The translations under genes were made by a program, and so were the position numbers. This document shows, in pieces, positions 22,981 to 35,424 of a stretch of 64,000 nucleotides of DNA. The notes under the pieces were generated by a model, which worked only from the letters and a program-made list of their open reading frames with translations, did no database searches and was not told where the DNA came from. Where the stretch lies: NCBI GenBank assembly GCA_958510825.1, contig OY294054.1, positions 9,588,319-9,652,318 of the forward strand. Reading direction: 5' to 3'. Each line of letters opens with the position of its first letter. Position 1 is the first letter of the stretch. The stretch is from Brachypterus glaber. Lineage: Eukaryota; Arthropoda; Insecta; Coleoptera; Kateretidae.

Positions 22981-25022
22981 TATAATAATATCTAAAGATG
23001 AATTTAACCACTTTTCCAGAAAACACAAAGGTATAGTTTTTATTTAAACCTCTGCTTATGAAACGTTTTTTATACGTAAATTAACATAATATACGTATAA
23101 TAAACGTTTAATAAGCGGACATTTTAACAAACACTAGACCGTTGTGTTTACTGGGCTTAAGTTTTATTTTTTAAGACATTCAAAAATTAAGTTTCATGTT
23201 TTAAAAAATGTACATAGAGTTTTAAACTATAAATTGAGTTTTTATAAAATTTATTTTGATTTTTTTAAAAAATGTTGCACTTCTAAAAAACTCAATGCTT
23301 TATATCTTAAAACAAAATAAAATTGGTTAATTCGAGATTTGTTATAAGTACAGATATGACAATCTTAGAATGTATACTCAGAGCCGGATAAAGCCAGGCC
23401 GGGCCCCTGAAAAACTTTATTCCTGTGCCTAGATTTTTGTCAAACTAAAAATTAAAACAACTGACAGATAAATGTAAAATAATCATAATGTAATATATTA
23501 AAACTCTGTAGTTTTTTTACAGAAATATATATTTTAAATTATGATAAAAATAAATGGTTTAGCACCTTCGTCAGAGGGTTTAGCACCTTCTTCGAAAGGT
23601 TGCGGCAAAACTAATGGACAGTTCTAAATAAGTAAACTGAAAAAAGCATCTGGTTGGATCATCCAAACCAGATTAATAGTAAATGGGGAATAAATACTTT
23701 TCTGGTTGCTGCAGCAAGATATATGTTACGGGAAAGAACACAACTTGTGGTTACCAGAAACCAAAGTTATATTTTAAGGATCTGGTCAGCACAAAAATTT
23801 GCCCCTACTAGATTTCCAGTTGCAGCAATCCCGTATTTAACTATTGATATGGTATACAAAAGCTTAAATATTTAAATCTTTTTTAAATATTCAAATTAAC
23901 AGTGTACTTGAAGCAGTATCTCAATAACGGTTAGAGTTATTTTAAAAATTCTTTTTTATTTTATTTTAAACCTTCTTGCTTGCTTTTGCAATGGTGATAA
24001 AGCAAGAGCATCGTTTTCTTTGAAAACATGGTGTAGTGATACCAACTTAATTTATTATTCCAGAAATAGTAAATTTTTATTAGTTTATTTTTAGAATAAA
24101 GTTACTCTAGAGAGTAAGGTTATCACAGTAACCCTATAATATAATTTAGATAATTAATTACTTAGAGTTATAACATTATTGTCAAACAATGACATAGTAA
24201 AATTTCTATGGTAAGTATATTCTGTATATTCTCTTAAGTTAATGAACCCAGTATTAATAAAATAAATTTAAAAAAAAGTGTATTTTATTCCAAAATGTAA
24301 TAAAATGGGCAGTTTTCAATGTATAACTTTTTTAAAGTAACCGTCCTAAAAACTGGATAATTAAATTGGACTGTTTCTGGAATAATAATTTAAGCTAGTA
24401 TCGCTACACCATATTTTTAAAGAAAAGATAATATTGCTAATTCACCATTTCAAGAGTAATTAGGAAGATTTAAAATAAAAAAAGAATTTTTGAAATTGCT
24501 CTTACTGTTACTGAGATACACCTTTAAGTACTGAAGTTTCAATCACCCTGTATACATTAATTAATGTTTTGGTACCTAAATATAATTTTTCAAAAAAGTG
24601 ACATTCATCATTTTTAAACTTTAGCATTCAATATTTATTGATGAATATAACATTAATTTTTGTTTTTGTCAGAATACCTTCATTAGTTAGCTCTTTTCTT
24701 GATTTGTCGGTTTGACAATTTCTGGTGTGTAATGTAATGCGTTGGGCGACGATAGAAGTATTTTTTATCACTGTAAAAGAGCTCAGCGACACTTGAGCCA
24801 CATGCGCTAACCCCTCGAATAAGAACAATGACTGCAATACTCTGGCCAGGACCGGCCCTAATTTTCCGGATGCTTTAACTAAACACATGGCCGCTGGGAG
24901 TCAGCAAGCCCCATACATACCTGTTATTTACATACCTAATTAAAAAACGACCCACCTGAATAAAACCAAAAGTGGTGAAATTTTCTAAAAAGCTGGCCAA
25001 AATTCAATTTAGCCCACATGGA
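22981..25022. other. No gene; AT-rich spacer
   Basis: GCCGGATAAAGCCAGGCCGG near 23393 and GGACCGGCCCTAATTTTCCGG near 24850 resemble hAT-type MITE ends, facing each other ~1.45 kb apart. Frames at 23654-23875 and 24628-24888 have no recognisable domain. Confidence 0.4.
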
Positions 25023-25435
25023 GATTTTTGAGGTAGCTGAATACAAAAATTGTATTATTTATTTTTTTTTAAGAAAATGGCGGATCCAATATGGCGGACA
25101 TAAATGTCAAAAGTTTCAAAAAAATTGTTTAAAATTATGAATATGCGATTTTTGAGGTCGCTGATTAGGAAAATGATATTAATTTTTTTAAAGGAAATGG
25201 CGGATCCAATATGGCGGACATAAATGCCAAAGGTTTGAAAAATTTTATATAAAATTGTGAGTATGGGATTTTTGAGGTCGGTGAACACGAAAATATTATT
25301 AATTTTTTTAAAGAAAAAGACGGATCCAATATGGCGAACATAAATGTCAAAATTTTGTTTAAACTTATGAATATGAGATTTTTGAGGTCGCTGATTACGA
25401 AAATATTATTTTTTTTTAATAAAATGACGGAAACA
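25023..25435 (+). repeat. ~120-bp minisatellite with ATGGCGGATCCAATATGGCG
   Basis: GATTTTTGAGGT recurs at 25023, 25147, 25267 and 25377 (units of 124, 120 and 110 bp). Each unit contains GAAAATGGCGGATCCAATAT followed by GGCGRACATAAATGYCAAA. The same core occurs in the array inside 15132-15532 with otherwise different text. Overlapping frames here are periodic artefacts. Confidence 0.85.
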
Positions 25436-26291
25436 CATTTATGTTCAAAAATTGTTTTCTATGACGTTTTTTGGCCAATTTGGGAAACTACCGTATTATA
25501 CTATTCTGGCTCTACATGCTCTGAATAGTATAATAAATGCATTACTTACATACTTTTAAGTTAATACACTGATTATTTATTTGTTTGAAAACACTATTTT
25601 TCACTAAAACAGTTGCAAGACTAATATTGAAAATAATAAAGTAATATTATCTTATCAAATTAAAATCAAACAACTAGTGGTCGAAAACGTATAAAAACCC
25701 ATGCCAGTTTATAGTATTTAATCATATCCTTCGTGATTAAATTATTTTTCAGCTATTTTGAAGTTATGGTTGGGATTTGCTCACTTTTTAATAATTTTTG
25801 TTGAAAAAATATTTTTTCAAAAAATGCATCTACAGTTTTTTATTTTTTTTTTCAAAGTGGTGAAATATGTGGATAAGTTTTTTCGCCAGAAGCTAGCTAA
25901 AAGTTCAGGCTTTCTAACAGTGTCTATATCTTGACTTAATATAGACGAATATGCAACCAAATCTCTGTTCGTAAATAAAAAACTTAAAAAAAAATCGTAT
26001 TTGCATAGCTGAATTTAAATTGCTCTAGATTTAAAACTGTTACACATATGCTAATCTTTTTTTCACGAAAACATAGCTTAATACATCTAGAATGAACATA
26101 AAGTATAACATTTAGTAATTATTTTCAGGAAGAGGTTAAGTTGTCAGCTTAAAAGTAAGGTATTTTTTGGTAGCCGATGAAATAAAGTTTTCCTTTAAAA
26201 AAGTCAAAGTTTAAGGTACTAGCAAAAATTAATTATGCCTCTTGGGAGACTAGGAATATATTTTTACATAGACTGCTATTCGTTTTTTCAT
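25436..26291. other. No gene; AT-rich spacer
   Basis: Nothing with clear ends or coding content was seen. Confidence 0.4.
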
Positions 26292-26481
26292 GAAGCTGAA
26301 GTTTGCAACGTTTTTTTGCAACGAAAATTCAAATAGTACATTAAAGTACTAGTTTCATAACATACGTTTTTAGCGCACGAGTTTTCTAAAGTATTAGTGC
26401 GCCAAAACCATGTTATGGAATAAGTGCTTTAATATACTATTTGAATTTTCGATGCAAAAAAACGTTGCAAACTTCAGCTTC
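26292..26481. mobile_element. 190-bp hairpin MITE
   Basis: GAAGCTGAAGTTTGCAACGT at the left is the complement of ACGTTGCAAACTTCAGCTTC at the right. The arms continue through AAAATTCAAATAGT and TTAAAGTACT. The centre has TAGCGCACGAG/TTAGTGCGCC. The inner half is shared with 40357-40478. Confidence 0.8.
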
Positions 26482-27849
26482 ATTTTATTTCTATTTCGTT
26501 AATTTTGTTTCCCCCTATTTTGGCCATGAATCTAGGAAATTCCACCACCGTCATGACCCCCTAGAGCCGGGAAACCTTTTTTAGTTTGTTATGCCCGGTT
26601 CGAAGCATGAGGGATAATTATCGATACTTTCACAAGGAAAAAAATATCATTAAAAGTTAGCACCACACAATGCTATCTTGACAAAAAAAAACTTTCACCG
26701 CAGGAAAAGTTTTTAATTAATTTTTGTTTGGAACTATCTATAATTTCTTTCAAAAATAGTGACACATATTACAGATTTTACAAGGGGGTGTATGTATAGC
26801 TTCTTTCGACTCTAGCGCCTAAAGCCGGCCCTGACCGTGGTATACCGTCAGATGACGAAAGTTGCCGCAAAACATGCATACATACATACATTAAGAGGTG
26901 CACTTACCTTTAGAATAATAAAATCCATGTATATCGTCAAAGAAAAATACTTCCAGCCGAATACTTTTGAAGGTAGGCGCAAATTAACAACTTGCGGTGA
27001 AGAGGTTGAGGACCACCAATGACCAATGATAACAATTGACGAATCAGCCGATCACAACAGGGTAGAAAGTAAACAAAGCGAACGGCATTTCATTGCGGTT
27101 ATGAACCACGAGTGAACGAAGAGAAGACACACCGCTGTAAGCAAAACAATACGTTCCCCTATAGTTTTTTGCAAAAATAAATAAAAAAAAACAAAAACAT
27201 TCAAAAAATTTACAATTGTTTACAATAAATGTTTTTATCATACGAACAATATTAAGTGAGCTCTTACATAAAATACCAGTTCTTAACCCCTCTGGCCCCT
27301 TGTCCCACCTCAATATATGCTACAAAAATTACCAGCTGACAGATATGTGTAAAAAACTTATGGTCCAAATTTGAAGCCTTTATCTTAAAGCTTTCTCGAG
27401 TTATCTTGTCACAAACTTTCCGGACAAACGGATTTTTTCTGATATATTTTTTGGCATATAAAACGTAAAAAAGTAATAAAATTTTTGGTACTAACACAAG
27501 ACTTGAGGGTAAAGTAAATAAAGACGCGCACGAGGACCCGAATGCGTGAGCACGAGAGAGGCACTATGGAAGTCGTCGACACGAAGTTAACCGCGCTCCC
27601 AACAAAACTGAACTGATGGATCATAGGAATACAACAGTGAATACCCTCCCCGAGCTGAGACGGACAAGCTCGTAGACGAAGCTTGTGCCTCTTGCTTGCC
27701 TATTTCACTCTTTGACTTCCTGCTGCAGTTGCTTCTGCGAATTTACGACTGTTGTAACAGTGTTGTTGCTGAAAATCTTGCTGTTGTTTGCTTACGGGAA
27801 ATAAAATATAAAATTTAACAATGTATTGTTGATTTCTTATTAACTTTTT
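26482..27849. other. No gene; spacer with a GC-richer patch
   Basis: About 27520-27790 is richer in G/C than its surroundings and contains GTTGTTGCTGAAAATCTTG, which recurs at about 35063. It could be a host or transposon fragment, but neither strand shows a recognisable protein. Short frames from 26837 to 27624 are unsupported. Confidence 0.35.
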
Positions 27850-28163
27850 CAGGGCCGTAACCAGAAAAAAGTCTAGGGGGGCTCCCCCCAGGGTGGCACC
27901 CTAAAAAAAACTTTGTCCCTGACGGTTTCAACCAAAACTTGGCGGCGCCCCTACGAAAAAATTGGAGCCCAAAAAATACCTTCACGAAAAAAAGCCCCAA
28001 AAATTACCTTCAAGAAAAAAAGCTTTGTCCCTGGCGGTTTCTACCAAAGTTGGCGCCCCTTCAAAATAAAATTGGCGCCCCAAAAATTACCTTTAAGAAA
28101 AGCTTTGTCAATATTTAACCAAGGCGCCAGGGGGGGCTTGCTTCCCTAGTAGTTACGACCCTG
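27850..28163. mobile_element. hAT-like MITE (CAGGGYCGTAAC ends)
   Basis: CAGGGCCGTAACCAG opens the element and AGTTACGACCCTG closes it. Subterminal GGGGGGCTCCCCCC and GCGCCAGGGGGGGCTTG follow, and 'TTGGCGCCCC', 'CTTTGTCCCTG(A/G)CGGTTT' and 'AAAATTACCTT' words repeat inside. CAGGG ends suggest hAT, but the 8-bp flanks (AACTTTTT / TTATCTAT) do not match. Confidence 0.55.
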
Positions 28164-28835
28164 TTATCTATAATAGAAGATTCAATAAAATCTATATATG
28201 ACACTTATTATTGTTGGATATTTTATATACAATATAGTTTGTTTTATGCCAATCAAGAATGTATAGCATAAACCCCATGAACAGAGAGAAATTCTATCCC
28301 TGTTACGTGTTACCTACAGGGCCGGCAGCATTTCGGCGCCTGGAAATGTTAGTCTAAAAAAAAGGTCCTCCTTCACCTCTGAAAATTTTGATGACTAAAA
28401 AAAGGTCCTTATCTCTGACAAAAAATTTGGATAACCAAATTAAAACACCCCTCTACGACGCCCCTCTGAGCTGGCGCCCTGCAGGGGGTTTACTTAATTC
28501 ATACAAAGGCCAACACTGGTTACCTATACGCAAAATTTTTAATTTAGTATTTTAATCTTGGGCTAGGGTCATTTCCGAGGCATGTTCCTTCAATTAGAAA
28601 CTATCAGGATAAAAATATTAAAATATTTATCTTTTAGTAGTTTCCGAAATGTACATGTACCGAACTGAAAGTTGCTAGAAAGTTACTGTGGTTGTTACTT
28701 TAAAAAATATTATACAAAAAATTATTAAAAAATATTTCATTAAGAGGCTGTATCCAGGGCCAGACTGAGCTAGCTAGAACCCCCGACTTATTTCCCGTTC
28801 CCCCATATTTCCAACAACAAAAATATTTTTTCATA
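28164..28835. other. No gene; hAT-like MITE fragment
   Basis: ACAGGGCCGGCAGCATTTCG at about 28317 and GGCGCCCTGCAGGGGG near 28470 look like the ends of a ~150-bp decayed hAT-like MITE. CCAGGGCCAGACTGAGC near 28754 is another hAT-like start. Confidence 0.4.
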
Positions 28836-29309
28836 CAGGGCCGTAGCGACTAAAAAATGGTTAGCGCCGCAGGCGATTTTTTTACGAATTCTGTTAATTT
28901 CTGACGTGTTCTTTTTAAGTTCAATATTTTAAAACTCATGCTATGCAAAACTTAAGAAATTCCTAGCCAGCAGGCTACGTTTTACACTTTTGATGGTTTA
29001 TTTTAATTTTAAAACATTGTTACAATTTTAAATTTAATAAAAATTCAAGAAACGAGGGCCAAGTCTTTATTTGCTGGACGAAAAAGTCCAAACTCCTAAA
29101 GACGTAAAATTTTAGCGCCACAGGCGAAAAATTTTACAAATTTGATAGATGATTTTAATTTTAAAATTTGTTACAATTTAAAGTTTCACAAAAATGTGTT
29201 TTAAGAAAAGATTTTCTTTTGAAAAAAAAAAGTTTATTTTTTTAAGTATTTAGGAAAATTCAATACATCATTTACTGTGAATATTAAATAATGGTATGCG
29301 TATCATTAT

Positions 29310-29671
29310 ATATCTTCACGGCTTGTTCAGGTATACCTATAGCTACAGCTAAACAAAAACCTTATCAGTGTATACAAGTTTGCGACTTTTTTGTCGATTG
29401 TTTTCAAGAGAAGCAAATTCTAATAAAAATCGGTGTTGTTCCTAGGTAATTTATTCGCGAATTCTTCTTTTTTTTCGAATCTAAATTTATTGTCAGTAAT
29501 CAGAATAAACTCAGTTATGACTCATCAACGTTGAAAATAAACACAGAAACATAGGCTTACGGAATAATTTTGCCGAATTATGAGGGAAATTTTTATAAAG
29601 GTCACTAAATCGAAACATTTGACGACTAATTTGTTACAGACAACAATATTGACTATACATATTAACTATAA

Positions 29672-29728
<57 letters not shown>

Positions 29729-30192
29729 TTTTTCGAAGAAAATAAAAATGTAAATATTTAAAACTTCGCGTCAACGCTAGAATCGACGCGGCGCCTATGC
29801 GAGCACTGGAAATTTGCCGACGACTGTTTATTGTACATTATTGAACATTTAGTAACTGTCTTTATTAGTATTAGTATTCCACGTCAACAGATGTCAATGG
29901 TGCAAAAAAAAAATATTGGTTTGTTTATGTTAAAAAACAAATAACTACACTCGAATATAAATCTTTAAAATCAGAAACTCAAACTCTAAAGTCAAAACTC
30001 AAAACCCAAAACGCAAAATTCAAAACTCAAAAAAAAAAAACGGAAAATAAAACTCGAAACTCAAAAATATGTCAAATCTAACGCAAAGTATATAAAGTAG
30101 TATACTAATATTGGCAGTTACTACTTGTATACACTGATAACGTTTTTGTTTGGCTGTAGCTATAGGTATACCTAAACAAGCCGTAAAGATAT
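29310..30192. mobile_element. TIR element with (TA)n core
   Basis: ATATCTTCACGGCTTGTTCA with GGTATACCTATAGCTACAGC at the left is mirrored at the right by GCTGTAGCTATAGGTATACC with TAAACAAGCCGTAAAGATAT. Arms are ~75 bp. The interior has a (TA)n microsatellite at 29677-29722 and, around 29960-30060, a run of AAACTCAAAACYCAAAA simple repeats. The GCCGTGAAGATAT terminus also appears at 4548 and 17758. Confidence 0.7.
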
Positions 30193-30193
30193 A

Positions 30194-31354
30194 CACGGTG
30201 TATTTGAAATAGCGTAGGAAATTTTAACAGGTGATTCTACATGATAAAATATGACAAAAAGTTCCTATAAATATATGTCTAAAAATGCGTCATATGGTAG
30301 CTACGCCCCTTTGAAAGTGGCTAAAAAAATCGGTTTTTATTTAATAACTCAGGAACCCTTTGAGGTTTTGCACGTCAACTAATCCTACCAAGGCCCGTTT
30401 TTATGTGTTATTTTCATGTACTTATTTCAACCAGGGGTGTGCGAAACGGGGGGGACTTATCAGTGTTTTGTCCCAAACTTTTTTCTGTGTAACTTTTTTG
30501 CAATTTTATTTTTGAAATATGATTCCTCAGGTCAAAATACATAAAAAAGGTACTCTTGTTGTAATACTGTAGGATTAACCGTTTTCGAGAAAAATTCATT
30601 TGAAGGTAAAATTCCACGGTTGGAGGACGAAAAATTAAATACTAAAATGTTGAAAACCAAAATTTTAATAATGCAGGGCGAATGTACATTAAAACCTAAG
30701 AAAAAAACCTCATATACAGGTACTTCCAAAAATCAATCCTAATGGAGCTATGGTCTCCTAAATATGCACCATTTTTAAAGGGCTATGGTAGCTTTAAAAG
30801 CGTTTTTTCGACCTACATGTATGGAAACTTTTTTTCTTAGTTTTTGATGTAGAATAACATTGCATCATTAAAATTTTGGTTTTCGACATTTTAGTATTTA
30901 ATTTTTCGTCCTTGAACCGTGAAATTCCACCTTCAAATGAACTTTTCTCGAAAACGGTTAACCCTACAGTATTACAACAAGAGTATCTTTTTTATGTATT
31001 TTGACCTGAGGAATCATATTTCAAAAATTAAATTGCAAAAAAGTTACACAGAAAAAAGTTTGGGACAAAAAACTGATAAGGCCCCCCCGTTTCGCACACC
31101 CCTGGTTTAAATAAGTACGTGAAAATGACATACAAAGATGGGCCTTATTAGAATTAATTCACGTGCAAAACCTCGTTAATATATCTCAAAGGGTTCCTGA
31201 GTCATTAAATAAAAACCGATTTTTTTAGCCAATTTCAAAGGGGCGTAGCTCCCTTATGACGTATTTTTTGACATATGTTTATAGGAACTTTTTGTCATAT
31301 TTTATCATGTAGAATCACCTGTTAAAATTTCCACGCTATTTCAAATACACCCTG
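30194..31354. mobile_element. Foldback element of ~1.16 kb, TA-flanked
   Basis: The arms are ~500 bp. CACGGTGTATTTGAAATAGC at the left mirrors GCTATTTCAAATACACCCTG at the right. TAACAGGTGATTCTACATGA, AAATCGGTTTTTATTTAA, GTGCGAAACGGGG and CAAATGAA/TTCATTTG are mirrored too. TA flanks the ends. Frames on opposite strands (30414-30729, 30919-31110) are palindromic echoes, not genes. Related foldbacks lie at 35.4, 37.8, 39.5, 43.9 and 59.9 kb. Confidence 0.75.
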
Positions 31355-31920
31355 TATAATGCTACGCATAAGATTATTTAATATTTACAGTAAACGGTGT
31401 ATTGCTGTATATTTCTCAAATAAATATTTAAAAAAAAATCAAAAAAAAAAAATTAAAAAAATTAAACTTTTTTTTTTTCAAAAGAAAATATTTTATCAAA
31501 AAACGATTTAAAAAAAAACAACAAATAAAAAAATGAAAAACCAAAAATTTTATCATTTTTTTTTAATTAGTTTTTACGAAAAACGAAAAAAAAAAAAAAC
31601 AATAAAAAATTTTGTTTTTGAAACTAATGTTTTTTTTATTTTTTTTTTTAAGTTTAACCCCCATAACTTTTTTGTTATTGGGCGATTACTTTAAAGGCAA
31701 TAAAGATCTTCCCCTCATAGAACTTTTTTCGTGAAAATTTTGAGTCGATCGAATAATTCCTACTTGAGTTATCGTGTAAACAAAAAAAGTGACATCGGAC
31801 GGACGGACATTTTCAAAGTTTTTTATTTTTTCATGAAACACATGATATGTACCCATAGTTATATATTGCGTTTTAATTAATAAATGTTTGTTTTCCTAAG
31901 TGCGGATCTGTTTTAGCACT
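30587..31920 (+). repeat. 1.33-kb tandem duplication, unit 1
   Basis: The unit begins GAGAAAAATTCATTTGAAGG inside the foldback and ends CTGTTTTAGCACT. It includes the foldback's right half plus 31355-31920 (a copy of the repeat also found in 17756-18300). Confidence 0.85.
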
Positions 31921-33248
31921 GAGAAAAATTCATTTGAAGGTAAAATTCCACGGTTGGAGGACGAAAAATTAAATACTAAAATGTTGAAAACCAAAATTTT
32001 AATAATGCAGGGCGAATGTACATTAAAACCTAAGAAAAAAACCTCATATACAGGTACTTCCAAAAATCAATCCTAATGGAGCTATGGTCTCCTAAATATT
32101 CACCATTTTTAAAGGGCTATGGTAGCTTTAAAAGCGTTTTTTCGACCTACATGTATGGAAACTTTTTTTCTTAGTTTTTGATGTAGAATAACATTGCATC
32201 ATTAAAATTTTGGTTTTCGACATTTTAGTATTTAATTTTTCGTCCTCGAACCGTGAAATTCCACCTTCAAATGAACTTTTCTCGAAAACGGTTAACCCTA
32301 CAGTATTACAACAAGAGTACCTTTTTTATGTATTTTGACCTGAGGAATCATATTTCAAAAATTAAATTGCAAAAAAGTTACACAGAAAAAAGTTTGGGAC
32401 AAAAAACTGATAAGGCCCCCCCGTTTCGCACACCCCTGGTTTAAATAAGTACGTGAAAATGACATACAAAGATGGGCCTTATTAGGATTAATTCACGTGC
32501 AAAACCTCGTTAATATATCTCAAAGGGTTCCTGAGTCATTAAATAAAAACCGATTTTTTTAGCCAATTTCAAAGGGGCGTAGCTCCCTTATGACGTATTT
32601 TTTGACATATGTTTATAGGAACTTTTTGTCATATTTTATCATGTAGAATCACCTGTTAAAATTTCCTACGCTATTTCAAATACACCCTGTATAATGCTAC
32701 GCATAAGATTATTTAATATTTACAGTAAACGGTGTATTGCTGTATATTTCTCAAATAAATATTTAAAAAAAATCAAAAAAAAAAAATTTAAAAAAATAAA
32801 CTTTTTTTTTTTAAAAGAAAATATTTTATCAAAAAACGATTTAAAAAAAAACAACAAATAAAAAAATGAAAAACCAAAAATTTTATCATTTTTTTTTAAT
32901 TAGTTTTTACGAAAAACGAAAAAAAAAACAATAAAAAATTTTGTTTTTGAAACTAATGTTTTTTTTATTTTTTTTTTTTAAGTTTAACCCCCATAACTTT
33001 TTTGTTATTGGGCGATTACTTTAAAGACAATAAAGATCTTCCCCTCATAGAACTTTTTTCGTGAAAATTTTGAGTCGATCGAATAATTCCTACTTGAGTT
33101 ATCGTGTAAACAAAAAAAGTGACATCGGACGGACGGACATTTTCAAAGTTTTTTATTTTTTCATGAAACATGATATGTACCCATAGTTATATATTGCGTT
33201 TTAATTAATAAATGTTTGTTTTCCTAAGTGCGGACCTGTTTTAGCACT
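31921..33248 (+). repeat. 1.33-kb tandem duplication, unit 2
   Basis: A head-to-tail copy of 30587-31920 with only scattered substitutions and poly-A/T length changes (for example AAATATGC against AAATATTC near 32100). The junction GCACT|GAGAAAAATT shows where the second copy starts in the middle of a foldback arm. The frame at 32253-32444 duplicates that at 30919-31110. Confidence 0.85.
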
Positions 33249-33490
33249 GTGATTCCTTTCAGTGCTGATCAAGCACAGTATTTTTTGTTAAATAATTTTA
33301 TTTTATTTTTTTTTTAACTGGAAAAAAATAAAAAGACAATTATTTAGGTTTTTATAAAAAAAATCTGTTTTTAATAATTATATTAAAGGTATTTTGAATT
33401 AGTCTATTTCAAGTGTTTCTATACGCCTGACTCGTTCCCATTTATTTTAATTTTAGCACAGTCTACCAATAAATTGTTTTAGTGGTTTAA

Positions 33491-33570
33491 CACGTTCGCC
33501 TCCTGTGACGCGTGTGGCGTCAATTGTTGGCTTAGGGGCACTATACAAATTACAACCGACAGCGAACGTG
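33491..33570. mobile_element. TTAA-flanked short inverted repeat
   Basis: TTAACACGTTCGC at 33487 faces GCGAACGTGTTAA ending 33574. A third end, GGCAGCGAACGTGTTAA, lies at 33714-33730. TTAA flanks recall piggyBac-type targets, but the TIRs are short and this could be a decayed MITE cluster. Confidence 0.45.
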
Positions 33571-33730
33571 TTAAGGAAAATAACTTTGCAATACATCGTT
33601 TTAAAGCTTAAACAATCCTCTCCAAAATTAAATTTAATTCAGTTTTCTATCTCTACTAATAAGGCAGGAAGTTAATTTTGAACGCGACCGCTTTATTCTA
33701 TAACATTGGCGTTGGCAGCGAACGTGTTAA

Positions 33731-35303
33731 TGGACTTTTCTTCTTGATAAAATCAAACTTTTTTACTAAATATTCATATATCTTTTCTTTTTTTTTTCGA
33801 TTTTAAACGATTTTTCCCTATTTCAAAAATTTGTCTGTGATTGCTAAAAATAATTGTTATCTCAAAAATAGCAAAAACCAGCAGCTAAAAACTAAACAAT
33901 ATTTTAAAAGGACATTTATAGATAATTTAAAAAAAAAATAATTCGAAGAGGGACAAAGGGGGAGATTTTTGAAAGTTTAACTTATTTAAAAAAAAATAAC
34001 CAATTCATTGAGTAAAATAGTAATAAAATTAGGCTAATTAATCGTACCTGATTCTGTACTATCCATAATAATAAATATTAATATAGTTTTATAAAAATGT
34101 CACTAGAAAGGATATACTTTTTTTTTAAACACTCGAAATGGACTAATTCAAATTACCTTTAATTAAAAACAAAAATGTTCTATAAAAACCCAAATAATGA
34201 TGAGCGATAGTAAATTAACCCTTCATTTTTTGCCAGTATTTTTTTTATACCTGTTAAAAAAAAGAAAAAAGAAATAAATTAAATTAAATTCTTTAAAAAG
34301 AACACGTTTCGTTATCAATTAGATAAAAAATATTACGTACATTTTTTGTGCCCCTCATGTATAACAATATGCATAAGTTTTGTATTTAATTTATTATTAA
34401 CCCTATCTTACAATAATAATTTAGTTCCGCTAGATTCCTCATATTTCGCACTGTGCGCCACAGGCGAAATTTTGATTGTCTGATATAATTTTAAAACAGT
34501 ATTAAATTTTAAAATATGATAAAAATATAAGAAAGCTCTATTGCAAATTTTACGCTTGAATTTTACACTCGAATAAAAAAAAAACAAAAAATCCTAGTGC
34601 CTCAGGCGAAAACTTTTAGAAAGACTATTTTAGTTAGACTGTTTTAATTTTAAAACAGTGTTATAGTTTAAAGTTTGACAAAAATTCAAAATTTTTACAA
34701 TTTTTACGTTTTTTTTTTTAACAATCTTAAATTAAAAAAAGGCTCAGCGCCGCAGCGGAATTTTTTTACGAATTTGAAGGACTGCAGTTCATTTGTAAAA
34801 AGCCCTGCATATTTGCTCGTTTGGTGCCCTTGTCGATCTAGGGGGATTATAAATAAATAAAGTATAAACAGTTTATAACAAATTAAAATAAACTGTAGAA
34901 GCTGGGCCCCGGGAAAGCTTCATGTCAAACACTGGACATTGTTCATGTTTAACATAAGCTTTCGGTGGACAGTGGATAAAGGAAAACTTTTCTGGAAAAG
35001 TGGCACTTTTTCCCGCTAATTAGTGAGGAACAGAGAACTTTTCATGAAGAATTTATTTACTAGTTGTTGCTGAAAATATTGGTTATTTGCTTGCTTCTTT
35101 GAGATACACAAAGGAAGAACCATGGAATACGCACCATGAGTATGGAACTCCTCGTTTCGACTGTCGAGAGAATCGCGAATACAAGAAAGATACTTTCCGA
35201 CAAGTTATGTACACTATTTTTCCTACGACCCTAACAAAAATAATATTATTTAAAACAAATATTATTTTCTGTAAATAAAGATAAATAAAATTATCATTAT
35301 TAA
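33731..35303. other. No gene; array remnants at 34445-34815
   Basis: Apart from the ~148-bp units at 34451, 34599 and 34747, I see a small inverted pair around 34915-34965 (AAAGCTTCATG/ATAAGCTTT) and, near 35204, a TTATGTACACTATTTTTCCT word shared with 48579. Frames at 34675 and 35087 are unsupported. Confidence 0.4.
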
Positions 35304-35424
35304 AACGTTCAAGTATTACGTAACGCTAATTGTAGCAAAATTCATACACCTAATTACCCCGGTCTTCGCTTTATTAAAGGCTGTACAGATTGCATATTAT
35401 CTATTTGCGCGTTATCTGGAACTA
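35304..35424 (+). mobile_element. Truncated Harbinger-like element end
   Basis: AACGTTCAAGTATTACGTAA is followed by CGCTAATTGTAGCAAAATTC and TTTATTAAAGGCTGTA. The first part matches the 37.0/38.2-kb MITEs and the rest matches the left end of the 6607-7514 element. This links the two as relatives. Confidence 0.55.

Larger units (their letters stand above)
28836..34815 (+). mobile_element. Possible hAT-like element split by nested insertions
   Basis: CAGGGCCGTAGCGACT at 28836 and AAAAAGCCCTG ending near 34810 could be opposite ends. Between them the 'AGCGCC(G/A)CAGGCGAAATTTTTACGAATTT' unit occurs at ~28863, 29114, 34451, 34599 and 34747, the last three spaced 148 bp. The gap between the two groups is filled by the TIR, foldback and duplication block at 29.31-33.25 kb. 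No matching flanking duplication was found, so the outer limits are inference. Confidence 0.4.

Noticed and set aside
27520..27800. Host exon in the GC-richer patch
   Set aside because: Frames on both strands are broken and unrecognisable, and part of the patch recurs near 35.06 kb, so it is more likely a repeat fragment.
30414..32444. Repeated ~63-residue frames (for example 30919-31110 and 32253-32444)
   Set aside because: They lie in foldback arms and their duplication follows the 1.33-kb tandem duplication; no family resemblance.
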